A stretch of 64,000 bases of DNA from an uncultured Pelagibacteraceae bacterium (GCA_902604055.1 CACKXA010000003.1:1-64000); one strand, 5' to 3'. Positions 52,529-62,595 are shown, numbered from the stretch's first letter. Notes: a model not told the origin generated them from the letters alone. Numbers and translations are program-made.

Positions 52529-53941
52529 TCAATCTTTAAAAAATATTTTTTTGATTATTAAAAAAATAGATATTAGCTCAATTTTTCCAATAATCATAAA
52601 TATAATCAAACTTATTTTAGAAGTTGTTAGTAAATTTATAAAATTTGTCTTTTCATTTCCAAACATAGGGGAGTTGGTAGTATTTGTAATTGCTAAAATA
52701 GATAATTTAAAAGACTCTTCAAAATCTATATTATCGACTATTAGTATACCTGAAAGAATAAAAAGACTGATAAAAAAAGATATAAATATTAAAAATGAAA
52801 TCTTAATATTTTCATCAGTAATTTTTTTTTCAGAACTAAAAATATTTTTATTAATAATACTATTTGGACTAATCAATTTTATGATTTCTGAAGATGCTGT
52901 TTTTAACAGAATATATATTCTAGTAAATTTGATACCTGAAGTATTAGATATTAAGGAACCTCCAATTGAAGCAATTAAAATAAAATATAAGCTTAAGTTA
53001 TTGTCAGAATCTATAACTGACAAGCCAGAATTGCTTAAAGAACTAATTACACTTATAATTATATCTAAACCACTATAATTGTTAAAATAAACAAGTAATA
53101 TAAAAATTAAAGCTAAAGATATTATGTATAAATCTTCACTGTGATTTTTTGTAAAATACTTTTTTTCAAAAATATTCAAAATTAGAAAAAAATTTAATAA
53201 TGAAATCAATAATGAAATAATGAGTACAATTTTTTGAATATTTGATTGAATGATTAAATTTAGTGAGTTAGTTGGTAAAAAACCACCAGTCGAAATTAAA
53301 CTCATGGAAAGATTAAGCGAATTAAACATTCTTACCCCAGAAATATTTAACGCTAAAAAAATAATTAAACTTAATAAAGAATAAAGTACAAAAATTTTAA
53401 ATAATAAATCTTTGATATTGTTTTCAGAATTCACACTACCATCTCCTGAAAATGTTAAATCATTCATTTTATAGTTAAATTGCTTGTTTGAAAAAATAAG
53501 TATCAAGAAAAATAAAAAGTACAATCCACCAATCCATTGAGATGTTGAGCGCCATAGAATTAATGTCGGGTCGAGATATTTGATATTTTCAAAAATTGAA
53601 AAACCAGTTCCCGTAATTCCGGAGATAGACTCAAAAACAGAGTTTAAAAAGGTAACTTGATAATTGCTTAGATAAAATGGTAATGAAATCAAAAATGAAG
53701 TTAATAAATATACTAAAATAATGAGGAGTAATTGCTCTATAAAATTAATTTTTCTTTCAGATTTTTTTCCAAAAATTAGAAGTACTATTCCAATAGTGAA
53801 TGAAATAATAAGTGTCATTATATAAGAATTAATGCTTAAAAAATAATCAAAATAAGACGAGTATAAAATATTTATAAAAGCTAAAATGCTTACTGGAAAG
53901 CAAAATAAGCCTAAAAAATAACTAATTCCTTTGAAATTCAT
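52529..53941 (-). CDS. trkH: Trk potassium uptake protein TrkH
   Basis: The membrane pore of the Trk K+ transporter. The 470-aa protein has about ten helices. Three pore loops with the filter glycine are clear (GITGTGFS, LISTGGFLP, SLSNSGLS). The fourth, expected near residues 416-425, reads AITNTTNSPMFG, where a Gly-Pro is usual. The C-terminal GKIELISIFLI matches the normal GRLE segment. It lies 2 bp after trkA in the ntrY-ntrX-trkA-trkH order. Confidence 0.92.
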   Translation of the reverse strand: MNFKGISYFLGLFCFPVSILAFINILYSSYFDYFLSINSYIMTLIISFTIGIVLLIFGKKSERKINFIEQLLLIILVYLLTSFLISLPFYLSNYQVTFLNSVFESISGITGTGFSIFENIKYLDPTLILWRSTSQWIGGLYFLFFLILIFSNKQFNYKMNDLTFSGDGSVNSENNIKDLLFKIFVLYSLLSLIIFLALNISGVRMFNSLNLSMSLISTGGFLPTNSLNLIIQSNIQKIVLIISLLISLLNFFLILNIFEKKYFTKNHSEDLYIISLALIFILLVYFNNYSGLDIIISVISSLSNSGLSVIDSDNNLSLYFILIASIGGSLISNTSGIKFTRIYILLKTASSEIIKLISPNSIINKNIFSSEKKITDENIKISFLIFISFFISLFILSGILIVDNIDFEESFKLSILAITNTTNSPMFGNEKTNFINLLTTSKISLIIFMIIGKIELISIFLIIKKIFFKD

Positions 53942-53943
53942 TG

Positions 53944-55317
53944 TTAGATTGAGCTTACGCTAAAAATACTTTCAACTTCTTTTAGCTGTTCTCTTTTAGC
54001 TAAAAATACTACAAGGTCATCTTTCTCAAAGATAAAGTTAGACCTTGGTATAATTACTTGATTTTTTCTTACTATTGCTCCTATTCTTATATCTTCAGGT
54101 AAATTTGAGTCTCTTATACTTTTACTTAACAACTCTGACTTTTCTAAAATTTTTCCCTCAATAAATTCATACTCGCCATCTAGTAGTGAATAAACTGTTC
54201 CGATTGTTCCACGATGCACGTGTTCCATTATTCTAGAAACAGTTGTCATTCGTGGGTCAACAAGATCGTCAATATTTAGAGAGTCTTGAAGTAAGCTATA
54301 ATTAGTTTTATTAACTATCGCTATTGTTCTTTTTTTTAATCCTGTTTTTTCAGCCAGAACACAAGCCATCATATTATTTTCATCGTCATTAGTTAAGGCT
54401 AAAACTGTTTCGGAGTCCTCAAGATTAGCTTCTTTTAAAATATCTTCATCTAAAGCGTCTCCATTGATAACAATTGAAGAAGATAGTTCATTAGCTATTT
54501 CTTCAGCTCTTTTTTTATTTTTTTCTATTATTTTAACTCTTACATCTTCAAAGTTTAATTCAAGCATTTTGGCTAGATTTAATCCGATATTACCGCCACC
54601 AATTATTAAAATATTTTTTGCAATTTTTTCTTCATGTCCAAAAGACTTAAGTATTGGATTTAATTGATCGCTGCTCACAACTAAGTAAACATTGTCATCT
54701 TCTAAAATTTTATCATTTTTTTTTAAATAAATAAATTTATCTTTTCTAACTGCTCCTAAAATATTAGCTTTAAAATCTGGAAACTTTGAAGTTAAATCCT
54801 TTAAAGGAATATTTTTTATTGGACAATTTTTTTCTATCGCAATTTCTAACATCTTTACCTTCCCCTGACCAAAAGGAACGTTATCTAAAGCTCCAGGAGC
54901 CTCTAACCTTCTATATAAAGATTTTGCTACTTCTAGCTCTGGTGATATAATTACATCAATTGGAATATTTGATTTATTATAAATTTTTCCCCATTTTCCC
55001 TCTAAAAAATCTTTAGTTCGTATACGTGCAATTTTTTTTGAAATATTAAATAGTGAACTGGCTAATTGACAAACAATCATATTTGTTTCGTCATTTCGAG
55101 TAACAGCTATAACCATATCTGCTTTTTCAGCTCCAGCACTTTCAAGAACACTTGGTAATGATGCTCTTCCAACTATTCCTTTAACGTCTTGGGTGTCATT
55201 GATTTTTTTTATATCTTCTGAGGACTGATCTATAACTGTCACAGAGTGACCTTGCGCTGATAATTGTTTACTTATTGAAAAGCCAACTTTACCGGCTCCA
55301 CATATTATTATATTCAT
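53944..55317 (-). CDS. trkA: Trk potassium uptake regulator TrkA
   Basis: The cytosolic gating subunit of Trk. The 457-aa protein has two repeats, each an RCK/TrkA-N Rossmann domain (MNIIICGAGKVGFSISKQL at residue 1 and NILIIGGGNIGLNLAKML near 235) plus a TrkA-C domain. NAD-binding glycines and the acidic end of strand 2 are intact in both. It lies 1 bp after ntrX and 2 bp before trkH. Confidence 0.96.
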   Translation of the reverse strand: MNIIICGAGKVGFSISKQLSAQGHSVTVIDQSSEDIKKINDTQDVKGIVGRASLPSVLESAGAEKADMVIAVTRNDETNMIVCQLASSLFNISKKIARIRTKDFLEGKWGKIYNKSNIPIDVIISPELEVAKSLYRRLEAPGALDNVPFGQGKVKMLEIAIEKNCPIKNIPLKDLTSKFPDFKANILGAVRKDKFIYLKKNDKILEDDNVYLVVSSDQLNPILKSFGHEEKIAKNILIIGGGNIGLNLAKMLELNFEDVRVKIIEKNKKRAEEIANELSSSIVINGDALDEDILKEANLEDSETVLALTNDDENNMMACVLAEKTGLKKRTIAIVNKTNYSLLQDSLNIDDLVDPRMTTVSRIMEHVHRGTIGTVYSLLDGEYEFIEGKILEKSELLSKSIRDSNLPEDIRIGAIVRKNQVIIPRSNFIFEKDDLVVFLAKREQLKEVESIFSVSSI

Positions 55318-55318
55318 T

Positions 55319-56686
55319 CTAATTGATACCTTTAATTCCTAAAGATTTAAGTTTTCTGTGAAGAGCCGATCTTTCCATTCCAATAAAATCAGCTGTTTTG
55401 GAAATATTCCCGTGATTTTTTTTTAATTGAGTTGTTAAATATTCTTTTTCAAAATGCTCTCTTGCTTCTTTTAATGGAGAAGAAAATGATTTTTCTAATA
55501 ATGAATGATTATTTTCTTTTGATGGAGCTGAAGATAAAATATCATTTATCAATTTATTTATATTATCTTTGCTTTCATTAGATGAAAGTATTGTTACTCT
55601 TTCCACTAAATTTCTTAACTCTCTTACATTTCCTGGCCAATGATATGTATACAAATTGTCATTTTTTATATCAATTTTTGGTTGTTGCACTCCATTGATG
55701 TCAGAAAGTTTTTCTTTAAAATACTCAATTAAAAATGGTATGTCCTCTGTTCTTGAACTTAAAGACGTGATTTCTAGAGGCACTACATTTAATCGATGAA
55801 ATAAATCTTCTCTAAATTTTTCTTTACCTACTAAATCTCTTAAATCTTTAGAAGTGGAAGAAATTAATCTAATATTTACATTAATATATTTCGAACCATT
55901 TAATCTCTTAAATTTCTGATCAATCAAAACTCTTAGTACATTAGCCTGTGTTTCAAATGGAATTTCTGACACTTCATCTATTAATAAAGTGCCCTTGTTG
56001 GCTCTTTCTAAAGCACCAAAAGAAACATTGCCATCTTCAAATTCTTCACCAAATAATTCTTTTTCATAAGTTTTTTCCTTAAGAAGTGCAGCATTTAAAA
56101 TCACAAAAGGTTCCTTAGAACGTCCAGAATTTTTATGGATTTTTCTAGCAACTAATTCTTTGCCAGAACCCGTTGGTCCTGAAATTAGAACCCTACTTTC
56201 TGAAGTTGAAAGTTTCTCAATTATTTTTTTTATTTTTATTATAGATGGGCTTTTACCAATGAGTTCAAAAGAATGAAAAAGCTTATTTTCTATAAAATCT
56301 TTTTCTAATTTTAAAGAAGCGTTTTCTAGAGCTCTGTTAACATAATTTAATATTTTTTCAGTAGAGAAAGGTTTTTCAATAAATTCATAGGCTCCTAATC
56401 TTATTGCTTCAACTGCTATTTGAACAGTAGCATGTCCAGAAATCATTATTACGGGTGTGAATTTTTTTTTACTAATTATTAACTTCAAAAGATCTATGCC
56501 ATCTTTGTCGGTCTTATCTAATTTTATATCAACGATCGCCAGATCAGGTAACTTTTTAGATATTTCGATTACAGCTTGATCATAATTTGCAGCTGAACGA
56601 ACGTTATAATTTCGTTCTTTTAAAATGTTACAAATTAAAAATCTTATATCTGGGTTATCGTCAATTACTAAGATATCTTTATGCAT
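55319..56686 (-). CDS. ntrX: NtrX-type response regulator lacking GAFTGA
   Basis: Response regulator of the NtrY/NtrX system, linked in alphaproteobacteria to nitrogen, redox and envelope control. The 455-aa protein has a receiver domain (phospho-acceptor Asp53 in LAIVDIKL), a AAA+ domain with Walker A GPTGSGKELVA and Walker B TLLIDEVSEIP, and a Fis-type HTH (NISKTADFIGMERSALHRKL). The sigma-54 contact motif GAFTGA is absent: residues 211-230 read LFGEEFEDGNVSFGALERAN. It probably acts without sigma-54. It overlaps ntrY by 8 nt. Confidence 0.95.
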   Translation of the reverse strand: MHKDILVIDDNPDIRFLICNILKERNYNVRSAANYDQAVIEISKKLPDLAIVDIKLDKTDKDGIDLLKLIISKKKFTPVIMISGHATVQIAVEAIRLGAYEFIEKPFSTEKILNYVNRALENASLKLEKDFIENKLFHSFELIGKSPSIIKIKKIIEKLSTSESRVLISGPTGSGKELVARKIHKNSGRSKEPFVILNAALLKEKTYEKELFGEEFEDGNVSFGALERANKGTLLIDEVSEIPFETQANVLRVLIDQKFKRLNGSKYINVNIRLISSTSKDLRDLVGKEKFREDLFHRLNVVPLEITSLSSRTEDIPFLIEYFKEKLSDINGVQQPKIDIKNDNLYTYHWPGNVRELRNLVERVTILSSNESKDNINKLINDILSSAPSKENNHSLLEKSFSSPLKEAREHFEKEYLTTQLKKNHGNISKTADFIGMERSALHRKLKSLGIKGIN

Positions 56687-58460
56687 TTATTTTTGGAAAT
56701 GAAATTTGAATTACAACTCCTTTTTCATCTTTTTTATTTTTAATTAAAAATTCTCCTGAGTGCTCATTTATAATTTTACTTACTATAGGTAACCCTAAAC
56801 CAGTTCCCTTCGACTTAGTGGTAAAATACGGCGTCATTACTTTTTTTGTATCTAGTATACCTGTGCCATTATCTGCTAATCTAACCATTATATAGTCGTT
56901 ATTGCTAATAATTTCTATGTCAATTTTGCCTTTAAAATTAGGGTTTTTATCACTTAAGTCTAGAAATGCCTCTTCAGAGTTTTTAATTAAATTAATAAAA
57001 ACTCTATTTAATTGATCTGAGTCCCCATTAATTATCATCTTTTTATTGACTGAGATAAAACTGATTTTATTTTTTGATGACATTTTAATAAATTCTATAG
57101 ATCTATTTACAACCTCTACAATATTAATTTTTTTAAAAATTGGTCTTGGCATTCTAGCAAAATTGGAAAATTCATTTACCAGATTCTCAATATCTTTAAT
57201 TTGTCTGTTAATAGTTTGTAAATATTTCTCAAAATCTGATGACGTTCCAGATATTTTTGAAGAATATTTTTCTCTTAATCGATCTATTGACAATTGGATA
57301 GGTGTCAATGGATTTTTAATTTCATGAGCTAATTTTCTAGCAACACTCTCCCATGCCTCATATCTTTCTGTCACAAGTAACTTTTCCTGTTGTTTCTTAA
57401 GCCTATCTATCATTAAGTTAAAATTATTATTTAATTGTCGAAATTCTTCATCGGCTTCAATATTTGGAACTTTGACGTCTAAAGCACCTTTGCTTATAGC
57501 ATCTGAAGCTCCAATTAGATTTATAATAGGCTTAGTTAGTCTCGAAGCAAAGGTAATAGCTATAGATGTAGATAGAAATAAAAGCAATGTAACAACAATT
57601 ATATAAATAATTGCAAAAGTTACTTTTATTCCTGTTTGGCTATTTTCAACTGAATAATAAAAACTAACTGCTTGTTCAGTTTCATTTAGGTATCTTAATA
57701 TTTCAGGATCTATATTTCTTGAAATATAAAGATAAGTATCCACTAAAGACGACAACTTATTCATTACTGTTGTTTTATTTTCTAAATTATTGGTTATAAA
57801 AACTGGCTTTCCTTCTAAAGCTTCGTCGTAATTTTCATCAGATGGAATTATAAATTCATCGGTAATATCTCTTATATTCGATATAAGTATATTTCCTAAA
57901 CTATCTATTAAATATACATCGTCAATTTTTCTTAAAATTTTTTCAGAATTAATAATCGCCTTAAATTTATTTTCATTGGAGTAATAAATATTTGAAGACC
58001 TATTTAAACCGTTACTCATTAAAATAACATCTGATAAAACATTTTTTTTACTTTCTTCAAGATAATTTTTAGCGACGTCATATGAGTTATTAACTGCATT
58101 AGTAATTTGTTTGTCAAAATAATTTTGTACCCCAAAATTAAAAATAAAAAGCGAAAATATCGCTACAATCAATGAGGGGATTAGAGTAAAAACAGAAAAA
58201 ATAGAGATATATTTTAGATTGGTCTGAGAACCTTTTTTATCTCTTTTTCCAGCATAGTAGAATCTATAAAAATTTTTAAAAATTAAAGTAAAAAACATTA
58301 ATAGTAAAAGTAGGTCTATTATTAATAAGACCTGTAAATTTTGATCCGTTAAAGGTACAAATCCTTCGTTGATAAAGGTCAAAAATGTTACAATCCCCAT
58401 AAAAATACATAAAAATGAAGACAAAATAATCCAATTAAAGTTTTTTATAATTTTAAACAT
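56679..58460 (-). CDS. ntrY: NtrY-type sensor histidine kinase
   Basis: Membrane sensor kinase that phosphorylates NtrX. In 593 aa there are N-terminal helices, a periplasmic sensing region between about residues 110 and 275, a HAMP domain (LTKPIINLIGASDAISKGAL), and a HisKA domain with the phospho-acceptor His in KLAHEIKNPLTPIQLS. The ATP-binding domain follows (NLIKNSEEAF, LADNGTGIL, KGTGLGLPIVSKI). The PAS domain usual between HAMP and HisKA is missing, making it about 150 aa shorter than typical NtrY. It is divergent from ispDF by 47 bp. Confidence 0.94.
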   Translation of the reverse strand: MFKIIKNFNWIILSSFLCIFMGIVTFLTFINEGFVPLTDQNLQVLLIIDLLLLLMFFTLIFKNFYRFYYAGKRDKKGSQTNLKYISIFSVFTLIPSLIVAIFSLFIFNFGVQNYFDKQITNAVNNSYDVAKNYLEESKKNVLSDVILMSNGLNRSSNIYYSNENKFKAIINSEKILRKIDDVYLIDSLGNILISNIRDITDEFIIPSDENYDEALEGKPVFITNNLENKTTVMNKLSSLVDTYLYISRNIDPEILRYLNETEQAVSFYYSVENSQTGIKVTFAIIYIIVVTLLLFLSTSIAITFASRLTKPIINLIGASDAISKGALDVKVPNIEADEEFRQLNNNFNLMIDRLKKQQEKLLVTERYEAWESVARKLAHEIKNPLTPIQLSIDRLREKYSSKISGTSSDFEKYLQTINRQIKDIENLVNEFSNFARMPRPIFKKINIVEVVNRSIEFIKMSSKNKISFISVNKKMIINGDSDQLNRVFINLIKNSEEAFLDLSDKNPNFKGKIDIEIISNNDYIMVRLADNGTGILDTKKVMTPYFTTKSKGTGLGLPIVSKIINEHSGEFLIKNKKDEKGVVIQISFPKINA

Positions 58461-58507
58461 CTTATTAAGCGTTAATTATTCATATAAATATAATATAAGT
58501 TTATATT

Positions 58508-59653
58508 ATGAGTTTTTGTTTAATCATTTTAGCTGGAGGTAATAGCCATCGATTTAGATCTAATATAAGTAAACCATATCAAATAATTGCTGGTAAATCA
58601 TTAGTGCAGATTAACATAGATAAAGCTCGTAAAATCAATCAAATTAAAAAAATAATTCTTGTTTACAACAAAAAAGACCTGAAAAGAGTTAAATCTTTAA
58701 AATTAAAAAATGTTAAATTGATTGTGGGTGGAAAAAATAGACAGTCGTCTGCTTTAAACGCCTTAAAATATTTAGTGAGTATTAAAGGAATTTCAAAAGT
58801 TTTAATCCACGATGTAGCTAGACCCAATTTTTCTATAAAATTATTAAGTTCTATAATAAGAAATATGAAAAATGCCAGAGCTGTTATTCCGACAATAAAT
58901 ATCCAGGACGCAGTAAAACAAAAAATAGTATCAAGCTTAAATGGATACATTTTGGGTAAAAATAGAGATGATTTATTTCTTACACAGACTCCACAAGCGT
59001 TTGATCTTAAAGAAATTTACCATCTACACAAAACTAATGCTGCTAAATATAGAGATGATGATGTCTCCTTATATATTGATTTAAATAACATTAAGTTTAT
59101 TGAAGGTGAAAAAGGTAACTTTAAAATTACAGATCAATCAGATTTTCAAAATTTAAAAAATATTTACAAATCCAAACAAAGCGTTGGAATAGGTTTTGAT
59201 GTTCACAGACTTGTTCCAAAAAGAAAACTTTATTTAGCAGGATTAAAAATTAAATCACCTTTAGGCACATTAGGTCATTCAGACGGAGATCCCGTATTGC
59301 ACTCAATCACAGATGCAGTTCTTGGAGCTTGTAAAATGGGAGATATAGGTCAGATGTTTTCAGATAAAAGTAAAAAATTTAAAAATATAAGATCAACAAT
59401 TTTGCTACAAGAAGTAATAAAAAAAATAAAAGCAAAAGGTTATTTTATAAATAATATTGATATTAATATTATTACTCAAACTCCAAAAATTAAAAAATTT
59501 AAAAACAAAATGACAGATAATATTGCTAAACTTTGTGAAATTTCAATAAATCAAATTAACATAAAAGGTAAAACAACAGAAAAATTGGGCGTTGTAGGGA
59601 AAGGGAAAGCTATTGCTTGCGAAGTAATAACTTCAGTGATCAAATATGATTAA
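58508..59653 (+). CDS. ispDF: bifunctional IspD/IspF enzyme of isoprenoid synthesis
   Basis: A fused enzyme of the MEP pathway: residues 1-220 are the IspD cytidylyltransferase (LAGGNSHRFRSNISKPYQ, VLIHDVARPNFS, TQTPQAFDLKEI), and residues 225-381 are the IspF cyclase (GIGFDVHRL, LGHSDGDPVLHSITDAVLGA, TTEKLGVVGKGKAIACE). Zinc ligands Asp and His of IspF are present. The fusion is usual in alphaproteobacteria. It overlaps pgpA by 8 nt and starts the plus-strand group ispDF-pgpA-cinA. Confidence 0.96.
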   Translation: MSFCLIILAGGNSHRFRSNISKPYQIIAGKSLVQINIDKARKINQIKKIILVYNKKDLKRVKSLKLKNVKLIVGGKNRQSSALNALKYLVSIKGISKVLIHDVARPNFSIKLLSSIIRNMKNARAVIPTINIQDAVKQKIVSSLNGYILGKNRDDLFLTQTPQAFDLKEIYHLHKTNAAKYRDDDVSLYIDLNNIKFIEGEKGNFKITDQSDFQNLKNIYKSKQSVGIGFDVHRLVPKRKLYLAGLKIKSPLGTLGHSDGDPVLHSITDAVLGACKMGDIGQMFSDKSKKFKNIRSTILLQEVIKKIKAKGYFINNIDINIITQTPKIKKFKNKMTDNIAKLCEISINQINIKGKTTEKLGVVGKGKAIACEVITSVIKYD

Positions 59654-60152
59654 GAATATAAATTTTTTATTTGTAACTTGTTTTGGCATTGGAACTATTA
59701 GATATGCTCCAGGTACAATAACTTCTTTAATTACTACTGTATTATTATTTAGTTCTTTTTATATTTTAAATTTATCCAAAGCCACTATCTTAATAATATT
59801 AATAGTAATATTTCTCTATTCCTTTGTAGCAGTTGCAAATTATATAAGAGAAATCCCAAACAAAGATCCTAAAGAAGTAGTTATTGATGAGGTAATTGGA
59901 CAGTCAATACCTATTTATCTTTATGAAATAGCACACGATACTAATAAAGAATCTAAAGAAGCTATTTTATTTTATATATATATTTTTATTTTATTTAGAT
60001 TCTTCGATATAAAAAAACCATTTCCTGTAAACTTTTTTGATAAAAAGTTTAAAAATAGTTTTGGTGTTATTATGGACGATGTTGTTGCAGGTTTTTATGT
60101 TGTATTAACTTTAATTATATTTATGGTTATTAAATCAAAACTTTTTACATGA
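59646..60152 (+). CDS. pgpA: phosphatidylglycerophosphatase A
   Basis: PgpA dephosphorylates phosphatidylglycerophosphate to phosphatidylglycerol in the inner membrane. The 168-aa protein shows TCFGIGTIRYAPGTITSL, the active-site DPKEVVIDEVIGQSI, FRFFDIKKPFPVNFFDKKFKNSFGVIMDDVVAGFY, and four membrane helices. It overlaps ispDF by 8 nt and the next gene by 4 nt. Confidence 0.94.
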   Translation: MIKNINFLFVTCFGIGTIRYAPGTITSLITTVLLFSSFYILNLSKATILIILIVIFLYSFVAVANYIREIPNKDPKEVVIDEVIGQSIPIYLYEIAHDTNKESKEAILFYIYIFILFRFFDIKKPFPVNFFDKKFKNSFGVIMDDVVAGFYVVLTLIIFMVIKSKLFT

Positions 60153-60616
60153 ACGTAAATAAAAAAATCATATCACAGCTAAAAAGAAAAAAACTTAAAT
60201 TAGCTGTAGCTGAGTCTTGCACTGGCGGAATGCTTTCAAACGCTATTACTTCTGTTAGTGGTGCATCTAAAGTATTTACTATGGGTTTAGTCACCTACTC
60301 TAATCAAGCTAAAATGAGTATTTTAAAAGTACCTAAAAAAATTATTCAAAAGTATGGTGCTGTAAGTATCCAATGTTGTTTGGCTATGGTTAATAACTTG
60401 AACAAAGTTAGTAAGAGTAAAATATGTGTTTCTATAACTGGAATAGCTGGACCAAAAGGTGGCACTAAACAAAAACCAGTTGGACTTGTCTATATAGCTG
60501 TTAAAAATGGAAAAAAAAATTTAGTCAGTAAAAATCAATTTAAAAATAAGGGAAGATCTGCAATTCAAAAAGCCACAGTTAAAAAAGCTCTAAACTTAAT
60601 TTTTAAACAGATTTAA
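60149..60616 (+). CDS. pncC: CinA C-terminal domain protein (NMN amidohydrolase type)
   Basis: A 155-aa stand-alone CinA C-terminal domain, the type that deamidates nicotinamide mononucleotide (PncC) in pyridine nucleotide recycling. Visible motifs are LAVAESCTGGMLSNAIT, VFTMGLVTYSNQAKMSILKV, and VSITGIAGPKGGTKQKPVGLVYIA. The CinA N-terminal domain is absent, as in many alphaproteobacteria. It overlaps pgpA by 4 nt and meets the 104-aa gene tail to tail. Confidence 0.92.
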   Translation: MNVNKKIISQLKRKKLKLAVAESCTGGMLSNAITSVSGASKVFTMGLVTYSNQAKMSILKVPKKIIQKYGAVSIQCCLAMVNNLNKVSKSKICVSITGIAGPKGGTKQKPVGLVYIAVKNGKKNLVSKNQFKNKGRSAIQKATVKKALNLIFKQI

Positions 60617-60619
60617 TAT

Positions 60620-60934
60620 TTAGATTGGATAACTAAACCTTTGAAATTCCACTATAACATCTAACAAATGAGCTATAAAACTATTGAAAGTAAGAAATAT
60701 TAAAAAAACATTTATATAAAGAACGAATATTAAAGCATTCCTTTTTCTTTTCCTTTTTAAGAAACTACTATCTTCAGGAGACCAATCTTTGTTTTTTGAT
60801 TTAAAATCATAAGAAAACATCCAATAAGTTAAGTCACTTTCATTGGAGTCTCCAGTTCGTATTGCTTTAATGTAAGAGGCCAAAAATATACAAATTATTG
60901 ATAGAAAAATTAATAATAAAGTAACGCCTAGCAT
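60620..60934 (-). CDS. hypothetical two-helix membrane protein
   Basis: A 104-aa protein with a helix at residues 3-23 and another near 68-90, separated by a charged loop (ESDLTYWMFSYDFKSKNKDWSPEDSSFLKRKRKR). No family is recognised. Its first base is shared with the ratA stop, so it is likely translated from the lipA-ratA transcript. Topology suggests both termini on the periplasmic side with the loop in the cytosol (Lys/Arg-rich end of loop). Confidence 0.7.
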   Translation of the reverse strand: MLGVTLLLIFLSIICIFLASYIKAIRTGDSNESDLTYWMFSYDFKSKNKDWSPEDSSFLKRKRKRNALIFVLYINVFLIFLTFNSFIAHLLDVIVEFQRFSYPI

Positions 60935-61377
60935 TATTTGTATACTTTGATAGCTCTTTCTTCAAAAGACTTAGCTATTTTATTAAGCCCCAATTCAAAA
61001 GATTTTTTCATAATTGAATTAAGGATAGGATTTTTTAATTCAAAATCAATAAAGAATTCTAGTTGTGTGGCATTATTTACCTCTTTAAAATTCCACTCAT
61101 TTTTCAAATGTTTCAGTGGTCCATCAAGATTAGTAACTATAATTTTATCTCTTTCTTTGTAAAAAGAGACATGACTTGAAAAAGTTTCGTTTAGTATACT
61201 TTTGCCTACTCTTAAGTCTCCTTTAAAAGTAATTAAGTCAGCACTTTCATTTTTGTCGTACACCTTTCCCTCAATACACCAAGGAACAAATTCAGGATAT
61301 TTTTCTATATCAAGAACCATTTCAATAAGTTGTTTTTTTTGACAGGGAATAATTTTTTTTATTGTAGCTGATGACAT
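60934..61377 (-). CDS. ratA: COQ10/RatA-type START-domain protein
   Basis: A 147-aa START-fold protein of the coenzyme Q-binding COQ10 / RatA group. Motifs are [28 protein letters not shown] at the N-terminus and [25 protein letters not shown] at the C-terminus. In alphaproteobacteria the family is thought to chaperone ubiquinone; RatA in E. coli has been described as affecting ribosome association. Which applies here is unknown. The start overlaps lipA by 19 nt, the typical arrangement. Confidence 0.92.
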   Translation of the reverse strand: MSSATIKKIIPCQKKQLIEMVLDIEKYPEFVPWCIEGKVYDKNESADLITFKGDLRVGKSILNETFSSHVSFYKERDKIIVTNLDGPLKHLKNEWNFKEVNNATQLEFFIDFELKNPILNSIMKKSFELGLNKIAKSFEERAIKVYK

Positions 61378-62303
61378 TCAAGTTTTTTATTTCTCGCATC
61401 TTGTAATTTTCTAAAGTCTTCATCAGCATGATAAGAAGATCGTGTAAGAGGAGAAGATGAAACTAATAAGAATCCCTTTGTTTTTGCGATATTATCAAGT
61501 TCTTTAAATTCATCTGGATGATAATATCGATGTAATGGGTGGTGTTTAGCAGATGGTTGTAAATATTGTCCGATTGTTAAGAAATCAACATTAGCTGATC
61601 TTAGATCGTCCATCACTTGAATAATTTCATCTTTGTTTTCTCCAAGTCCAACCATTATACCCGACTTGGTAAAAACTTTACTGTTGCAAACTTTTGCATT
61701 TTTTAAGAGCTCTAAAGAAGCAAAGTATCTAGCGCCTGGTCTTACTTTTGTATAAAGTCTTGGAACAGTTTCAATATTATGATTAAAAACATCTAGATCA
61801 GCTTCAAGAACTTTTTTATAAGCATCGCCTTTTCTTAAAAAATCTGGTGTTAAAACTTCTATAGAGGTATTTGGATTTTTTTCTCTAGTTGTTTTGACTA
61901 CTTTATAGAAATGATTGGCTCCTCCGTCTTCAAGATCATCTCTGTCTACAGAAGTAATAACAACATGTTTTAAATTCAATTTTTTGACTGCATTTGAAAT
62001 TTTAACTGGTTCAAAGATATCTAGACTTGTAGGTTTTCCTGTCTTAACATCACAAAAAGCGCAGGCTCTAGTACAAGTATCACCCATAATCATAAATGTT
62101 GCATGTTTTTTACTCCAACACTCCGTAATATTCGGACAGTTGGCTTCCTGACATACTGTTACAAGGTTATTTTGATTAACCACCTGCTTGGTTTGGAAAA
62201 AAACTTTTGAGTCTACAATTTTAGACCTAATCCATTCTGGTTTTTTTTTAATAGGGTTTACTGGCTTATTAACTTTTTCTGGATGTCTAGCTTTACTGCT
62301 CAT
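61359..62303 (-). CDS. lipA: lipoyl synthase
   Basis: LipA is a radical-SAM enzyme that inserts two sulfurs into octanoyl groups on lipoyl domains. The 314-aa protein has the auxiliary-cluster cysteines in [14 protein letters not shown], the radical-SAM [10 protein letters not shown], and the conserved [13 protein letters not shown] near the end. Length is normal. Its start overlaps ftsB by 4 nt, and ratA overlaps its end. Confidence 0.97.
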   Translation of the reverse strand: MSSKARHPEKVNKPVNPIKKKPEWIRSKIVDSKVFFQTKQVVNQNNLVTVCQEANCPNITECWSKKHATFMIMGDTCTRACAFCDVKTGKPTSLDIFEPVKISNAVKKLNLKHVVITSVDRDDLEDGGANHFYKVVKTTREKNPNTSIEVLTPDFLRKGDAYKKVLEADLDVFNHNIETVPRLYTKVRPGARYFASLELLKNAKVCNSKVFTKSGIMVGLGENKDEIIQVMDDLRSANVDFLTIGQYLQPSAKHHPLHRYYHPDEFKELDNIAKTKGFLLVSSSPLTRSSYHADEDFRKLQDARNKKLECHQLQ

Positions 62304-62593
62304 TTCAATTTAATCAAAATTTCGTCTTTAGTTCCGTATTTGAGTTTTTCTCTGTATAACATATCTAAATAGTCTAAATCATTATTGGTTATTAATTTAA
62401 TCTTATGTTTTAAATCTTTAAGCTCTTTGTTAATAGATGTTTCTTCTTGTGAAAGATCTTTATGAATTTTATTTTTTTCAAAATAAGAAGCCATACCCCT
62501 TTCACCTCCAATGAGATTAATACCTACATAAAGAGTTAAAAATATATTTAATAGTACAAGTTTTCTCTTTTTAAAACTTTCAATAAGCCGCAT
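62300..62593 (-). CDS. ftsB: FtsB/DivIC-type septum formation initiator
   Basis: A 97-aa bitopic protein of the divisome. It has an N-terminal basic stretch ([22 protein letters not shown], membrane helix about 11-28), then a periplasmic [18 protein letters not shown] segment and a coiled coil (residues 50-75), ending [24 protein letters not shown], the FtsB/DivIC pattern. It follows eno by 2 bp, the common eno-ftsB order. Confidence 0.92.
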   Translation of the reverse strand: MRLIESFKKRKLVLLNIFLTLYVGINLIGGERGMASYFEKNKIHKDLSQEETSINKELKDLKHKIKLITNNDLDYLDMLYREKLKYGTKDEILIKLK

Positions 62594-62595
62594 AA

